Assembly (NCBI RefSeq): GCF_963674635.1
Contig: NZ_OY771475.1
Location: 4,199,001-4,263,000, forward strand
Direction of reading: 5' to 3'
Length of the DNA stretch: 64,000 nt
Source of the DNA: Breoghania sp.
GTDB lineage: Bacteria > Pseudomonadota > Alphaproteobacteria > Rhizobiales > Stappiaceae
Part shown: positions 50,971 to 60,406 of the stretch, piece after piece
How the letters are laid out: every line of letters begins with the position of its first letter
Position numbering within the stretch: position 1 is the stretch's first letter
Notes under the pieces: model-generated
What the model was told of the DNA's origin: nothing
Seen by the model: only the letters and a program-made list of their open reading frames with translations
Database searches by the model: none
Made by a program: the position numbers and the translations under genes

Positions 50971-52479
50971 TCAGTCGGCGAACTTGACGTCCTCCAGACG
51001 GATCATTCCGTCGGGATAGGGCTTGAAGCCCTCGATCTTGTTCGACAGCGCCCAGATCCACTTCACGTGATAGAAGTAGACGATGGGCAGGTCCTTATCG
51101 AGGATCGTGGTCGCCTTGTCGTAAAGGGCCTTGCGGCTGGCGTCGTCCGGGGCGGAGCGAGCGGCGTTCAGCAGCTCGTCGATTTCCGGATTGCAGTACC
51201 CGGAATCGTTCATCCCGGCGCCACAGACAGTGAAGGCATGGATGTTGCCATCCGGATCGATGCGGCCGGACCAGCCGATCTGGCTTGCCTCGAAGTCACC
51301 CGAGGTATCGTCGTTGATCAGCTTGGCGAATTCCTTGGAGACGATCTTGATGTCGATATTTGCTTCTGCCGCCATCGCCTGAACGACCTGCGCGATCTGC
51401 ATCTGGACCGGGTTGTTTGGGACCGAGTATTCGATCTCGACACGGTCGTAGCCGGCTTCCTTCAGAAGGGCCTTCGCCTTTTCCACGTCACGTGCGGGGA
51501 CGGGGATGTCCTTGTTGTACCAGGGGCTTGCAGGCGAGACCTGCTGGTTGCCCGGCTGGAAGGCGCCTTCGAAGACAACCTGGTTCAGGGCATCACGGTC
51601 GATCGACAAGGACAGCGCCTGACGCACGAGCTTGCTCTCACCGAGCGGGGTCTTGGCCCTTTCGCCATTGCCGACATTGAGGGTGAGGCCCTGATAGCCG
51701 AGCGACGTGGCGGCCTCGACCTTCAGCTTGCTGTCGGCCTTGGCCGCGCTCAGATCGGTTGCCGCCAGACGTTCCAGCATGTCGATGTCACCGGAGCGAA
51801 GGTTGGCAAGGCGCACGGTCGTATCCGGGATCGGCAGGAAGGTGACGCTGTCGAAATGGATCTTGTCTGCGTTCCAGTACTCGTCGAACTTCACCAGAGA
51901 AATGCGATCCTGGGCGACGCGTTCCTTGAACTTGAACGGGCCGGAGCAGACCGGGTTGGCTCCGAAATCGACGCCTTCGGCTTTCGCGGCCTTGGGCGAG
52001 ATCATCATGCCGCCGCGATCTGCGAGCTGGGCCAGCAGGGTCGCATCGGGGTTCTTCAGGTGGAACTTGATCTCGTATTCACCGGTCACTTCGGTCTTCT
52101 CGACGGAAGCAAACTCGGATTTACGCTTCGATTCCGGCAGTGTCATCGAGCGTTCGATGTTATAGGCAACCGCTTCGGCGTTGAACGGCTCGCCATCGTG
52201 GAAGGTCACGCCCTGGCGCAATTCCATCGTTAGCGTCTTGCCGTCATCGCTCCACGACCAGGCGGTCGCGAGCTGCGGGATCATCTTCAGTTCCGGCGTG
52301 ATGTCGATCAGCTTGTCGCACAGCGAGGTGTAGACAATGCGACCGACGAACGTGCGAGACTGATCGGGATCGAGAACGTCGGCATCGGAATTCAGTGCAA
52401 TGCGGAGGTCAGCGGCGAGTACCGGGGTGACCGACAGGCCGACGCCGAGCATCAGTCCGGCAAGAAGCTTTCTATTCAT
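50971..52479 (-). CDS. Peptide/glutathione-type ABC transporter binding protein
   Basis: A 502-residue family 5 binding protein (DppA/GsiB-like). The signal peptide MNRKLLAGLMLGVGLSVTPVLAA precedes DLRIALNSDADVLDPDQSRT, the usual family start. It is periplasmic. The ATG has AAGGAG 7 bases upstream, and it overlaps the end of the upstream ATPase gene by 8 bases. The presence of a gamma-glutamyltransferase in the operon suggests glutathione or gamma-glutamyl peptides as ligand. Confidence 0.93.
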   Translation of the reverse strand: MNRKLLAGLMLGVGLSVTPVLAADLRIALNSDADVLDPDQSRTFVGRIVYTSLCDKLIDITPELKMIPQLATAWSWSDDGKTLTMELRQGVTFHDGEPFNAEAVAYNIERSMTLPESKRKSEFASVEKTEVTGEYEIKFHLKNPDATLLAQLADRGGMMISPKAAKAEGVDFGANPVCSGPFKFKERVAQDRISLVKFDEYWNADKIHFDSVTFLPIPDTTVRLANLRSGDIDMLERLAATDLSAAKADSKLKVEAATSLGYQGLTLNVGNGERAKTPLGESKLVRQALSLSIDRDALNQVVFEGAFQPGNQQVSPASPWYNKDIPVPARDVEKAKALLKEAGYDRVEIEYSVPNNPVQMQIAQVVQAMAAEANIDIKIVSKEFAKLINDDTSGDFEASQIGWSGRIDPDGNIHAFTVCGAGMNDSGYCNPEIDELLNAARSAPDDASRKALYDKATTILDKDLPIVYFYHVKWIWALSNKIEGFKPYPDGMIRLEDVKFAD

Positions 52480-53623
52480 GCGTTGTCTCTCCTTCGTGGC
52501 GGGTGAGAGTTTTGGAAGATGGGGCAGGTTGGGCGGTTTGGCGCCCCAGGCTATGGTTTCGATAAAGCGTGAACCGGCGTTTGGCGGCAGGCGAGCGTTC
52601 CGGCTCGGTCTCGCGCGGCGTGACCTTTTCGGCCGCAGCCTTCCAATGGTGACAGGCCACGAACCGTCCATCGCCGACAGAGTTGAGAAGAGGTTCCTTT
52701 TCAGAGCACATGGCGTCTGCCATGGGACAACGCGTGTGGAAGCGGCATCCCGAGGGGGGCGCGATCGGGGAGGGGACGTCACCCGTGAGTCCGCCATTCA
52801 TCGGTTGCGCGCTCGGTGAGGGGATGGGGATCGCCTGCATCAATGCCTGGGTGTAGGGATGCAACGGCGCATCATAGAGCGCATCGGTTTGCGCAAGTTC
52901 CACCACCTGACCGAGATACATGACCGCGACCCGATCGCTCATATGCCGGATGACAGCCAGATCGTGCGCAATCAGAACCAGCGTGAGATCGAATTCTTCC
53001 TTCAGGTCTTCCAGAAGATTGATCACCTGGGCCTGAACGGAGACGTCGAGGGCGGAGACCGGTTCGTCGCCGATCACGACCTTCGGGCCGCAGGCCAGAG
53101 CCCGTGCGATGCCGATGCGCTGGCGCTGGCCGCCGGAGAATTCGTGCGGATAGCGGTCGGCAAACTCCGCCCTGAGCCCGACACGGGCGAGCAGCTCGCC
53201 CACCTTACGCCGACGCTGCGCCTTGTCGCCGAGCCCGTGCACGCGCATTGGCTCCTCTACGATCGCGCCCACTGTCATTCGCGGGTTGAGCGAGGAAAAC
53301 GGATCCTGGAACACGAACTGAAGGTCGCGCCTGAGGTGCCGCATCTCGCTTTCCGACAGATCGCTGATGTCACGGCCCTGATAGAGCACAGCGCCGTTTG
53401 TCGGTTGCAGCAGCCGGACCAGAAGCCGAGCGAGTGTGGACTTTCCGCAGCCGCTCTCGCCCACGATGGACAGGGTCTCGCCCGGTTTCACGCCGAGTGT
53501 GACCCCGTCAACGGCGCGCACGACCTGTCGGGCGCCGAAAAGCGGGCCGCCGGCGTCGAAGTGGCGGACCACGTCGCGGGTTTCCAGGATGTAGGGTGTG
53601 TTGTGATCAACCGTGTCGGTCAT
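52472..53623 (-). CDS. Peptide-type ABC transporter ATPase (DppF-like)
   Basis: A 383-residue ATPase: Walker A GESGCGKST near residue 55, Q-loop VFQDPFSSLNPRMTVG, signature FSGGQRQR, Walker B VVIGDEPVSALD, and the oligopeptide-ATPase tail with CRFHTRCPMADAMC, a four-cysteine site typical of Dpp/Opp ATPases. It extends about 60 residues past that site, ending in an arginine/serine-rich tail. Start overlaps the preceding ATPase stop in ATGA. Confidence 0.94.
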   Translation of the reverse strand: MTDTVDHNTPYILETRDVVRHFDAGGPLFGARQVVRAVDGVTLGVKPGETLSIVGESGCGKSTLARLLVRLLQPTNGAVLYQGRDISDLSESEMRHLRRDLQFVFQDPFSSLNPRMTVGAIVEEPMRVHGLGDKAQRRRKVGELLARVGLRAEFADRYPHEFSGGQRQRIGIARALACGPKVVIGDEPVSALDVSVQAQVINLLEDLKEEFDLTLVLIAHDLAVIRHMSDRVAVMYLGQVVELAQTDALYDAPLHPYTQALMQAIPIPSPSAQPMNGGLTGDVPSPIAPPSGCRFHTRCPMADAMCSEKEPLLNSVGDGRFVACHHWKAAAEKVTPRETEPERSPAAKRRFTLYRNHSLGRQTAQPAPSSKTLTRHEGETTHE

Positions 53624-54666
53624 TCGCCCGCCTCCGCGAAGGTCGTCTCCAGCGGTGCGCGAATGCAGGCCGCCGCGTGTCCCTTTTCGATTTCCACGAG
53701 AGGGGGCACGGCTGCCGCGCAAGCCTTGTCGGCGAAGGGGCAGCGGGGCGCGAACCTGCACCCGGCGGGCATCGTGTCGAAGGTGGGAACCATGCCTGAG
53801 ATCGTCGTCAGCCGACCGGTGCGCTCGCCCAGGGAGGGGATCGAACTCATCAGGCCGAGTGTGTAGGGGTGCTGCGGATCTTCGAAGATCTGGGCGACAC
53901 TGCCTTGTTCGACGATCCGTCCCGCATACATCACCGCCACCCGGTCGGCGATCTGCGCCACGACGCCGAGATCATGCGTGATGAGCATCAGCGAGGTGCC
54001 GGTTTCCTCCTGCAAGGTGCGGATGAGGTCGAGGATCTGCGCCTGGATCGTGACATCGAGTGCGGTCGTGGGTTCGTCGGCGATCAGCAGTGCGGGATCG
54101 TTGGCCAGCGCCATGGCGATCATGACGCGCTGGCGCATGCCGCCGGACAATTGATGCGGATAGTCGTTCAGCCGCTTGGCCGCGGCCGGAATTCTCACCC
54201 GGTCCAGCATTTCCAGTGCCCGCGCGCGGGCCTGGGCATGGGAGACCTTGCGGTGGCTCAGCACGATCTCGGCGATCTGATCGCCGATCCGGTAGGCCGG
54301 GTTGAGTGAGGTCATCGGTTCCTGGAAGATCATCGACATCTGGTCGCCGCGGATGCCATTGATCTCGCGCCGGGGCAGACGCAGAAGATCGCGCCCCTTG
54401 AACATCGCCTTTCCGCCGACGATTTCGGCGGGCGGCATTGGCAGCAGGCCCATCAATGACAGGGCCGTCACCGACTTGCCGCAACCGCTTTCGCCGACGA
54501 CGCACAGGGTCTCGCCGGGATTGATCTTGAAGGATACGCCATCGACCACGTTGGCGGGCGCTCCCCGGAAGCGGATGGCAAGATTTTGCACGTCCAGAAG
54601 GGGGGCGTCGGGTTCGGGAGCGGCCCCCAGATCGGGAGAGCGACTTGGCTCCGCGCTAGGCGTCAT
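53620..54666 (-). CDS. Peptide-type ABC transporter ATPase (DppD-like)
   Basis: A 348-residue ATPase. Walker A GESGCGKSV, Q-loop IFQEPMTSLNPAYRIG, signature LSGGMRQR, Walker B LLIADEPTTALD, and the terminal CRFAPRCPFADKAC site are seen. The ATG at 54666 lies 11 bases inside the GntR gene; the open frame runs to 54960, but that part is the regulator in another frame. Two separate ATPases, D and F, are usual for peptide importers. Confidence 0.94.
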   Translation of the reverse strand: MTPSAEPSRSPDLGAAPEPDAPLLDVQNLAIRFRGAPANVVDGVSFKINPGETLCVVGESGCGKSVTALSLMGLLPMPPAEIVGGKAMFKGRDLLRLPRREINGIRGDQMSMIFQEPMTSLNPAYRIGDQIAEIVLSHRKVSHAQARARALEMLDRVRIPAAAKRLNDYPHQLSGGMRQRVMIAMALANDPALLIADEPTTALDVTIQAQILDLIRTLQEETGTSLMLITHDLGVVAQIADRVAVMYAGRIVEQGSVAQIFEDPQHPYTLGLMSSIPSLGERTGRLTTISGMVPTFDTMPAGCRFAPRCPFADKACAAAVPPLVEIEKGHAAACIRAPLETTFAEAGE

Positions 54667-55372
54667 CACGTTCGACCTCGTCGTGCGGCATAACAAAGAT
54701 TTCCTGCAGAAACATGAGATGTTGGCGCATGGCGCGTTCCGCGGCCAAAGGATCGCGCTGTGCAATGGCTTCGACCAGATCGTCATGCTGGCGGGTGGCC
54801 TGTCGCATCGTTTCCATGGTGCGGACCGCCGCGCGCATGTGGCGCCAGTTCTCGTCCTGGCGAACCCGGTCGATGACGTCGAAGAGGGCCAGGAACAGCC
54901 GGTTTCCGGCCATGCGGGCGATGGTGCGGTGCAGGGCACTGTCCCACAGTTCGCGTGCATCGGAATCCGCCGCCTCGACGAGCTTGTTATTGGCCTCCCG
55001 CAGCTTGGCGACTTCCTGTGGAGTGGCGCGCAGGGCCGCGAGCTGGGCCAGGACCGGCTCGATGCGCAGGCGAACTTCCATCACTTCCAGAATGTTGGTC
55101 TGCTGGGCGAGATCCCGCACGTCGACGTCGGGCCGGTCCGGCGCCGTGCCGATAAAGGTCCCAGCCCCTTGCCTGCGCCAGATACGGCCTTCTGCTTCTA
55201 GAACCTCAAGCGCGCGTCGCACGGCGCGGCGGCCGACGCCGATCTGCTCGGCCAGCTCCCGTTCCGTCGGCAATTGCTCGCGCTTTTCCGCTTCGAGCTG
55301 GTCGACGATTATCCGCGCCCGTTCCAGAGCAACATTGGAGTTGCGTTGGACCGGCCGACTCTTGTCGGACAT
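54656..55372 (-). CDS. GntR/FadR-type regulator of the peptide-importer operon
   Basis: A 238-residue GntR regulator. The HTH QLPTERELAEQIGVGRRAVRRAL (in two runs) is followed by RRQGAGTFIG, then a FadR-type (FCD) helical domain with conserved arginine and histidine for ligand or metal (VRLRIEP, LHRTIARMAGN, QHDDLVEAI). Start ATG 55372 is 15 bases downstream of a perfect palindrome. It overlaps the dppD-like gene and therefore is cotranscribed with it. It likely senses an amino acid or peptide-derived acid. Confidence 0.9.
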   Translation of the reverse strand: MSDKSRPVQRNSNVALERARIIVDQLEAEKREQLPTERELAEQIGVGRRAVRRALEVLEAEGRIWRRQGAGTFIGTAPDRPDVDVRDLAQQTNILEVMEVRLRIEPVLAQLAALRATPQEVAKLREANNKLVEAADSDARELWDSALHRTIARMAGNRLFLALFDVIDRVRQDENWRHMRAAVRTMETMRQATRQHDDLVEAIAQRDPLAAERAMRQHLMFLQEIFVMPHDEVERDDA

Positions 55373-55387
55373 GGTGAAACCCGTTGA

Positions 55388-55403
55388 ACCAATCAACATT
55401 GGT
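55388..55403. promoter_or_regulatory. Palindromic operator candidate of the peptide-importer operon
   Basis: ACCAAT-CAAC-ATTGGT is a perfect 6-base inverted repeat with a 4-base spacer, ending 16 bases before the GntR start. Position and symmetry suggest autorepression. Confidence 0.6.
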
Positions 55404-55933
55404 CTCATTATTGGCTTCGCTTCTTTTGGGTGCAAGCCGTAGAATTTAGCGGTTTTCACGGTGTAGGAGATCCGCCGGTCACCAAACGGAATGTCATGCC
55501 ACTGGGAGCCATCATCATGGGAATGAAAGGCATTTTCCAATTCGATCCAGGGGGCAACCTGCAACCAGCTTTGCCGGCACAGATTATTTGCCTAATTAGT
55601 GACCGGTGAATGCATACAAATTGGGCGGTGGAATCATCACCCTCAAGCGGGGTCGAGAATCCCGCTCTGCGGGGCAGGGCCGCGAGTGGGGGCCATGCGC
55701 CCGCCGGCACAAAAGCGCAGTGCCGGGTCAACTTGTGTTCGAGCGTCCGCGATCCGATTTTGCGACAGGGGAGGCGCAAGAGTGTCTTGCAGCACCCGCT
55801 GGAAAGGGCCCCACCGCGGAGCCGGTGATCCCTCTGCACATCAGGTCAGGGGGAAAGACCGCGCGCCCGCGCGGTCGATTTCCTCGCATGCGCCGCGAGC
55901 ATGTTCACGCTGCGCTATAGCGGGTTGCCCCGA
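55404..55933. other. Gene-free region between the helicase and GntR genes
   Basis: About 530 bases with no supported gene. Around 55585-55600 there is an AT-rich spot with the self-complementary CTAATTAG, probably part of the GntR promoter. Plus-strand frames here are shadows without ribosome sites. Confidence 0.5.
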
Positions 55934-57745
55934 TCAGGCGGGGCGCTTCGGCTTGTGTTTCTTGTGTTTTGCCGGTTTGCCGTGATCGGCCTCGGCCGTG
56001 CGCTGTTTGCGGGGCGGCTTGCCGTTCGGCTTGAATTTCGGCTTCGCTGGCCTCGGCTTTCCGTGTGCGTCGCCCGCCGGTGTGATCCGGATGCCCCTCT
56101 CAAGGCTGCCAGCCTGCTCGATTTGCCAGGCATAGCTGGCCGCTTTTTCGGCGGAAATCTCGAAACGGGTTTCGGTATCGTCGATCCGGATCGCGCCGAC
56201 ATCCCGTTTTGTCACGCCGCCCGCGTTGCAGATCATCGGCAGCAGGAACTTCGGATCGGCGCGCTGTTTGCGGCCGAGCGAGATGGTGAACCAGACGCCG
56301 TCCTGCATGTCCGGGCCGCGCGGCTCGCGGGGTTTCCCGCGTTCCTCTCTGTCCCGCCGTGTGCGACTCGGGCTTCTGAGCTGCAAGGCCTCGGGGGGGA
56401 GCGGCGAGATTTCCTCAGGAACCGGGTGCATGGCCAGTTGCTGGCGAAGGAAGGCCGCAGCGAGGCGTTGCGGCCCAACCCGGTCCAGCAGCTCGGCCAC
56501 GAAATCCGCCTCCGAAGCGTCGGGATCCGTCGCGGAGGCCGCCTTATCGAGTATCCGTCTGCGGTAGCGTTCCTCGATTTCCGCAATGCCGGGCGCCGAA
56601 CGCACGGTGGCCGTCAGCTTTGCCAGCGTGAGCACACGGTGGGCTGCGCCGCGCCGGTGTTCGGGGACGATGAGCACGGAAATGCCCTTGCGGCCTGCGC
56701 GGCCCGTCCGTCCGGAACGATGCAGCAGGGTTTCCGGGTTGCTCGGCAAGTCGGCATGGACCACGAGGTCGAGGTTCGGGAGATCGATGCCGCGCGCTGC
56801 GACATCGGTCGCCACGCAGACGCGTGAGCGTCCGTCGCGCATGGATTGCAGTGCATTGGAGCGCGCCGCTTGCGCCATCTCGCCCGAAAGCGAAACCGCC
56901 GAGAAGCCCCGATTGACGAGGCGCGCGGTGAGGTGGCGGACCGCCTCGCGCGTGTGGCAGAACACCAGCGCGCTCTTGCTGTCGGTATCCAGCAAGGTGT
57001 TGATGATGGCGTGTTCGCGCTCATCGCGGCGCACCAGCATCAGCTGATAGTCGATGTCGGCATGCTGTTCGGTGGTTGTGGTTGTCGCAACGCGCAGCGC
57101 ATCGTGCTGGAACGTCTTGGCCAGTTCGGCGATGCCGCGCGGGACGGTTGCGGAAAACAGCAGGGTCCGGCGCTCTTTCGGCGCTGAGCCGAGGATGAAT
57201 TCTAGGTCATCGCGGAAGCCGAGATCCAGCATTTCGTCGGCTTCATCCAGCACTACCGCGCGAATGGCGCTGAGATCGAGCGCGCGCCGTGTGATGTGGT
57301 CGCGCAAGCGCCCGGGCGTTCCGACGACAAGATGCGCGCCACGTTCGAGCGCCCGGCGTTCGTTGCGGATGTCCATGCCGCCCACGCAGGTGGCGATCCT
57401 TATCTGCGTTGCCGCATAAACCCACTCCAGTTCCCGCTGAACCTGAATGGCAAGTTCGCGCGTCGGGGCAATGATCAGGCCCAGCGGCGCATCCGGCGCG
57501 TCAAAGCGTTCAGCGGATCCCAGCAGTGTCGGCGCGATTGCGATGCCGAAGGCGACCGTCTTTCCCGATCCTGTCTGGGCAGAGACCAGCAGATCGGCAT
57601 CACGATAGGCTTCGTTCGTCATCTCCAGCTGCACCGGGGTCAGCTGACTGTAGCCCTTTGTCTCAAGGGCGGAAGCAAGGGCCGGATGTATGGCAGAGAT
57701 CAGGGAATCGGGGGAGGAGTCGGTACTCGGCGTCATGGTCACCAT
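55934..57745 (-). CDS. DEAD-box RNA helicase with DbpA-type RNA-binding domain
   Basis: A 603-residue ATP-dependent RNA helicase. Q motif YSQLTPVQ near residue 35, motif I SAQTGSGKT, Ia PTREL, II DEAD, III SAT, and VI HRSGRTGRAG are all present. Residues about 480-550 resemble the DbpA/CsdA RNA-binding domain (WFTISLGRKQRADPKFLL in part). The C-terminus is a lysine/proline-rich basic tail. It acts on ribosomal or structured RNA in the cytoplasm, often during cold or ribosome assembly. Start at 57745 or the in-frame ATG at 57736. It lies downstream of the ATPase operon on the same strand, but 247 bases away. Confidence 0.93.
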   Translation of the reverse strand: MVTMTPSTDSSPDSLISAIHPALASALETKGYSQLTPVQLEMTNEAYRDADLLVSAQTGSGKTVAFGIAIAPTLLGSAERFDAPDAPLGLIIAPTRELAIQVQRELEWVYAATQIRIATCVGGMDIRNERRALERGAHLVVGTPGRLRDHITRRALDLSAIRAVVLDEADEMLDLGFRDDLEFILGSAPKERRTLLFSATVPRGIAELAKTFQHDALRVATTTTTEQHADIDYQLMLVRRDEREHAIINTLLDTDSKSALVFCHTREAVRHLTARLVNRGFSAVSLSGEMAQAARSNALQSMRDGRSRVCVATDVAARGIDLPNLDLVVHADLPSNPETLLHRSGRTGRAGRKGISVLIVPEHRRGAAHRVLTLAKLTATVRSAPGIAEIEERYRRRILDKAASATDPDASEADFVAELLDRVGPQRLAAAFLRQQLAMHPVPEEISPLPPEALQLRSPSRTRRDREERGKPREPRGPDMQDGVWFTISLGRKQRADPKFLLPMICNAGGVTKRDVGAIRIDDTETRFEISAEKAASYAWQIEQAGSLERGIRITPAGDAHGKPRPAKPKFKPNGKPPRKQRTAEADHGKPAKHKKHKPKRPA

Positions 57746-57992
57746 CTTTCAAAGTCGCCGAATACCATAATGTGTGCGCTCTGGGCAGCCATAGTTTGCC
57801 GGATCCCCGTCCTTTCGCCCGATAGCTGGTTGAGAAACCGGCGAAAGGGAGGTGGGCGACGCATGAACTTGCAATGTGCGGAGCATGGCATTGTCTCATG
57901 CGGTCACTTGATGAGACCGGGCTGCGTTTGATGCTTGGAACGGCGCAGATCGGTGAAGGCGGGCCACAAGGAGCCTGCAAGGCAAGCGCGGC

Positions 57993-58862
57993 TCAGACAG
58001 GACGCGATTGCGTGCCTGCGGAGGCAAGCTCGATGATTTCGTTTGTAATCTCGTCCTGTCTGAGGCGGCGCGACGTGCCGATGAGGTCTTGCAGCGTTTC
58101 TGTGACATTGTCATGGGCGGCAAGCATGGCGCGCATGCGAGCCTCGTTCTCCGCCGCGAAAGAGAGCATCACTGCCTCGCTCAATTCCGCAAAGACATAT
58201 TCCTGCGCCAGTTGTGCGAACAGCCGATCCGGCGGCAGCGTCAGACGCGGTTCGATGGACGTGTGTGCGACGGTAAATCGCGAAAAGTCGAAGGGCACCA
58301 GGCGTTTCTTGAGGATCTGCTGCGTTGCGCTCAGACCCGGCACCGTATGGACAATGGAGACCTGCGAGATGTCGCCGGAGGCGAGGCGTTCATAGATGGC
58401 TTCGGTGATGCGGTCCGCCAGCGCGCCCGTCTGCGAGGGGTGAGAGATCATCGGGCTGCACCATTGAATTGTCAGCCCGTCTTCTTCTGCCGCGCTCATG
58501 CCGCGCGTGCCGACAATGAGCAACTCCTGGTTCTCATTCTTCGCGCGATGCTGCCGGGCCCCCGCGGCATCAAGCGTCTTGCGGCTGAAGGCGCCCGCAA
58601 AACCCTGCTCCGCGCACAGGACGATGAGGGCCTCCCGCCCGTCGCCACCGTGGTGGACCGGCGGGCCGCCATCTTGCGGGAGGCAGGCAAGGGCCTGCCC
58701 GATGCCTGCGCCGATGGTCTCGGCATAGGCGCGAATGCTGTCGAGATGCGTACGTGCCTCCTGCGCGCGCGCGGCTGCGATGCTGCGCATGGCATTGATG
58801 ACCGTGGAGAGCTTGCCGACGGTCTCGATCCGCGCCTCGACCTGGGCCAATCTTCCGGTCAT
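57993..58862 (-). CDS. atpG: N-ATPase gamma subunit
   Basis: A 289-residue F1 gamma subunit, the central shaft. The N-terminal MTGRLAQVEARIETVGKLSTVINAMRSIAAAR (in parts) is typical, and the C-terminal coil LRQDEITNEIIELASAG is the conserved TRxRQxxITxEIxEI pattern. The ATG overlaps the atpA stop by ATGA. Last gene of the operon, as in other N-ATPases. Confidence 0.92.
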   Translation of the reverse strand: MTGRLAQVEARIETVGKLSTVINAMRSIAAARAQEARTHLDSIRAYAETIGAGIGQALACLPQDGGPPVHHGGDGREALIVLCAEQGFAGAFSRKTLDAAGARQHRAKNENQELLIVGTRGMSAAEEDGLTIQWCSPMISHPSQTGALADRITEAIYERLASGDISQVSIVHTVPGLSATQQILKKRLVPFDFSRFTVAHTSIEPRLTLPPDRLFAQLAQEYVFAELSEAVMLSFAAENEARMRAMLAAHDNVTETLQDLIGTSRRLRQDEITNEIIELASAGTQSRPV

Positions 58863-60406
58863 GGGGACGCGCCTTCGCTGCCGGTCGATCCTTGCGGCAG
58901 GATCGTGCGGGCGAGATCGGCAACGAGAGCGGAAAGCCGGGCGTGTTGGGCCTCGTCCAGCGTGCCGTCCTTGCCTATCTTTGCGACGATTTCCGGCGCA
59001 TGGGCATCCAGCCATCCGGGCAAGGCCTTGCGGAGCGGACCAAGGCCGGAGACAGGAATGGTGTCGAACGTTCCCTCGCCTAGCGCGCTCAACAGGGCTA
59101 CCTGATCGACGCCGCGCAAACTCGCGAAACGCGGCTGGGTCAGGAGTGACCGGATACGTTCGCCGCGCGCGATCTGGCTCTGGACGCGCGGATTGGTGAT
59201 GCCACCGAAACGGGTGAACATTTCAAGTTCCTGAAACTGGGCATATTCCAGACGGATACGGCCTGACACCTTGCGAAGCGCCGGGCTCTGCGCCTTGCCG
59301 CCCACACGGCTGACGCTCAGGCCCACATCCACGGCGGGGCGCTGACCGGCTGCGAAAAGGCGTGTGCTGAGGGCAATCTGTCCATCCGTGATCGAGATGA
59401 GATTGGTCGGGATATAGGCGGAAAGATTGCCTGCATCGGTTTCCGCAATGGGCAGTGCCGTCAGCGAGCCGCCGCCTTCCGTCTCGGCGAGCTTGGCCGC
59501 ACGTTCCAGAAGCCGCGCATGAAGATAGAAGATATCGCCCGGATAGGCTTCGCGACCGGGAGGCTCGCGGGTGAGCAACGAAAGCTCCCGGTGGGTGGCG
59601 GCGTGGCGGGTGAGGTCGTCGATCACGATGAGGGCGTGCTGACCCCTGTCGCGGAAGTACTCCGCCATTGTCATGCCCGAAAAAGGCGCCAGCCACTGAA
59701 GGCCCGGTGCGGCGGCCGCGTTGCCAATAACGAAAATGCAACGCTCCGGTGCGCCATGTTCACGTACCGCTGCAATCACCCGTTCCACGGCGGTGGTGCG
59801 CTGACCCACAGCCACATAGACGCAGACGACGTCGCTGGTTTTCTGGTTGATGATCGCATCCACCGCCAGCGCGGTCTTGCCGGTGGCACGGTCGCCGAGG
59901 ATCAGTTCGCGCTGGCCGCGTCCCAGCGCAAACAGACTGTCGATCACCAGAACACCCGTTTCCACCGGATGGGAAACCTTGTCGCGCGCGATGATCGAAG
60001 GCGCAGGCCGCTCGACCGGGTGGCGTTCCAGATCTTCCAGTTCAGCCCCCTGATCGAGGGGGCGTCCCAGCGGGTCCACGACACGGCCCAGGAGTTCCTC
60101 GCCCACCGGCACCCGCAACACCTCGCCGGTGTCGACGACGCGGCTTCCCGCTGATACCGCGCCTGCGTCATCCAGCATGACCGCATCGAGCGTGTCGCGA
60201 TCGAGCGCCTGCACGAAACCTGAATGGCCGTTTTCAAAACGAACGAGCGCGCCCAGCGGGGCGTCTGGCAGGCCGGAGATCCGCGCGATGCCATCAGCCA
60301 GATGCACCACACGCCCGATGGCTTGCGCGTCGGGGCCGAGATTGGCGCGGCGCAGTCGCGTACGGCTCCTGTCGAGCCAGTCTGCAAGCGGCTGTTGCTC
60401 ACTCAT
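58859..60406 (-). CDS. atpA: N-ATPase alpha subunit
   Basis: A 515-residue F1 alpha subunit. The P-loop is GDRATGKTA near residue 170, and the arginine-finger region is SVSRVGGKAQ near residue 366. The start at 60406 has the normal MSEQQPLADWLDRSRTRLRR; the open frame extends further upstream over atpF. It overlaps atpF by 8 bases. It forms the catalytic hexamer with beta. Confidence 0.94.
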   Translation of the reverse strand: MSEQQPLADWLDRSRTRLRRANLGPDAQAIGRVVHLADGIARISGLPDAPLGALVRFENGHSGFVQALDRDTLDAVMLDDAGAVSAGSRVVDTGEVLRVPVGEELLGRVVDPLGRPLDQGAELEDLERHPVERPAPSIIARDKVSHPVETGVLVIDSLFALGRGQRELILGDRATGKTALAVDAIINQKTSDVVCVYVAVGQRTTAVERVIAAVREHGAPERCIFVIGNAAAAPGLQWLAPFSGMTMAEYFRDRGQHALIVIDDLTRHAATHRELSLLTREPPGREAYPGDIFYLHARLLERAAKLAETEGGGSLTALPIAETDAGNLSAYIPTNLISITDGQIALSTRLFAAGQRPAVDVGLSVSRVGGKAQSPALRKVSGRIRLEYAQFQELEMFTRFGGITNPRVQSQIARGERIRSLLTQPRFASLRGVDQVALLSALGEGTFDTIPVSGLGPLRKALPGWLDAHAPEIVAKIGKDGTLDEAQHARLSALVADLARTILPQGSTGSEGASP

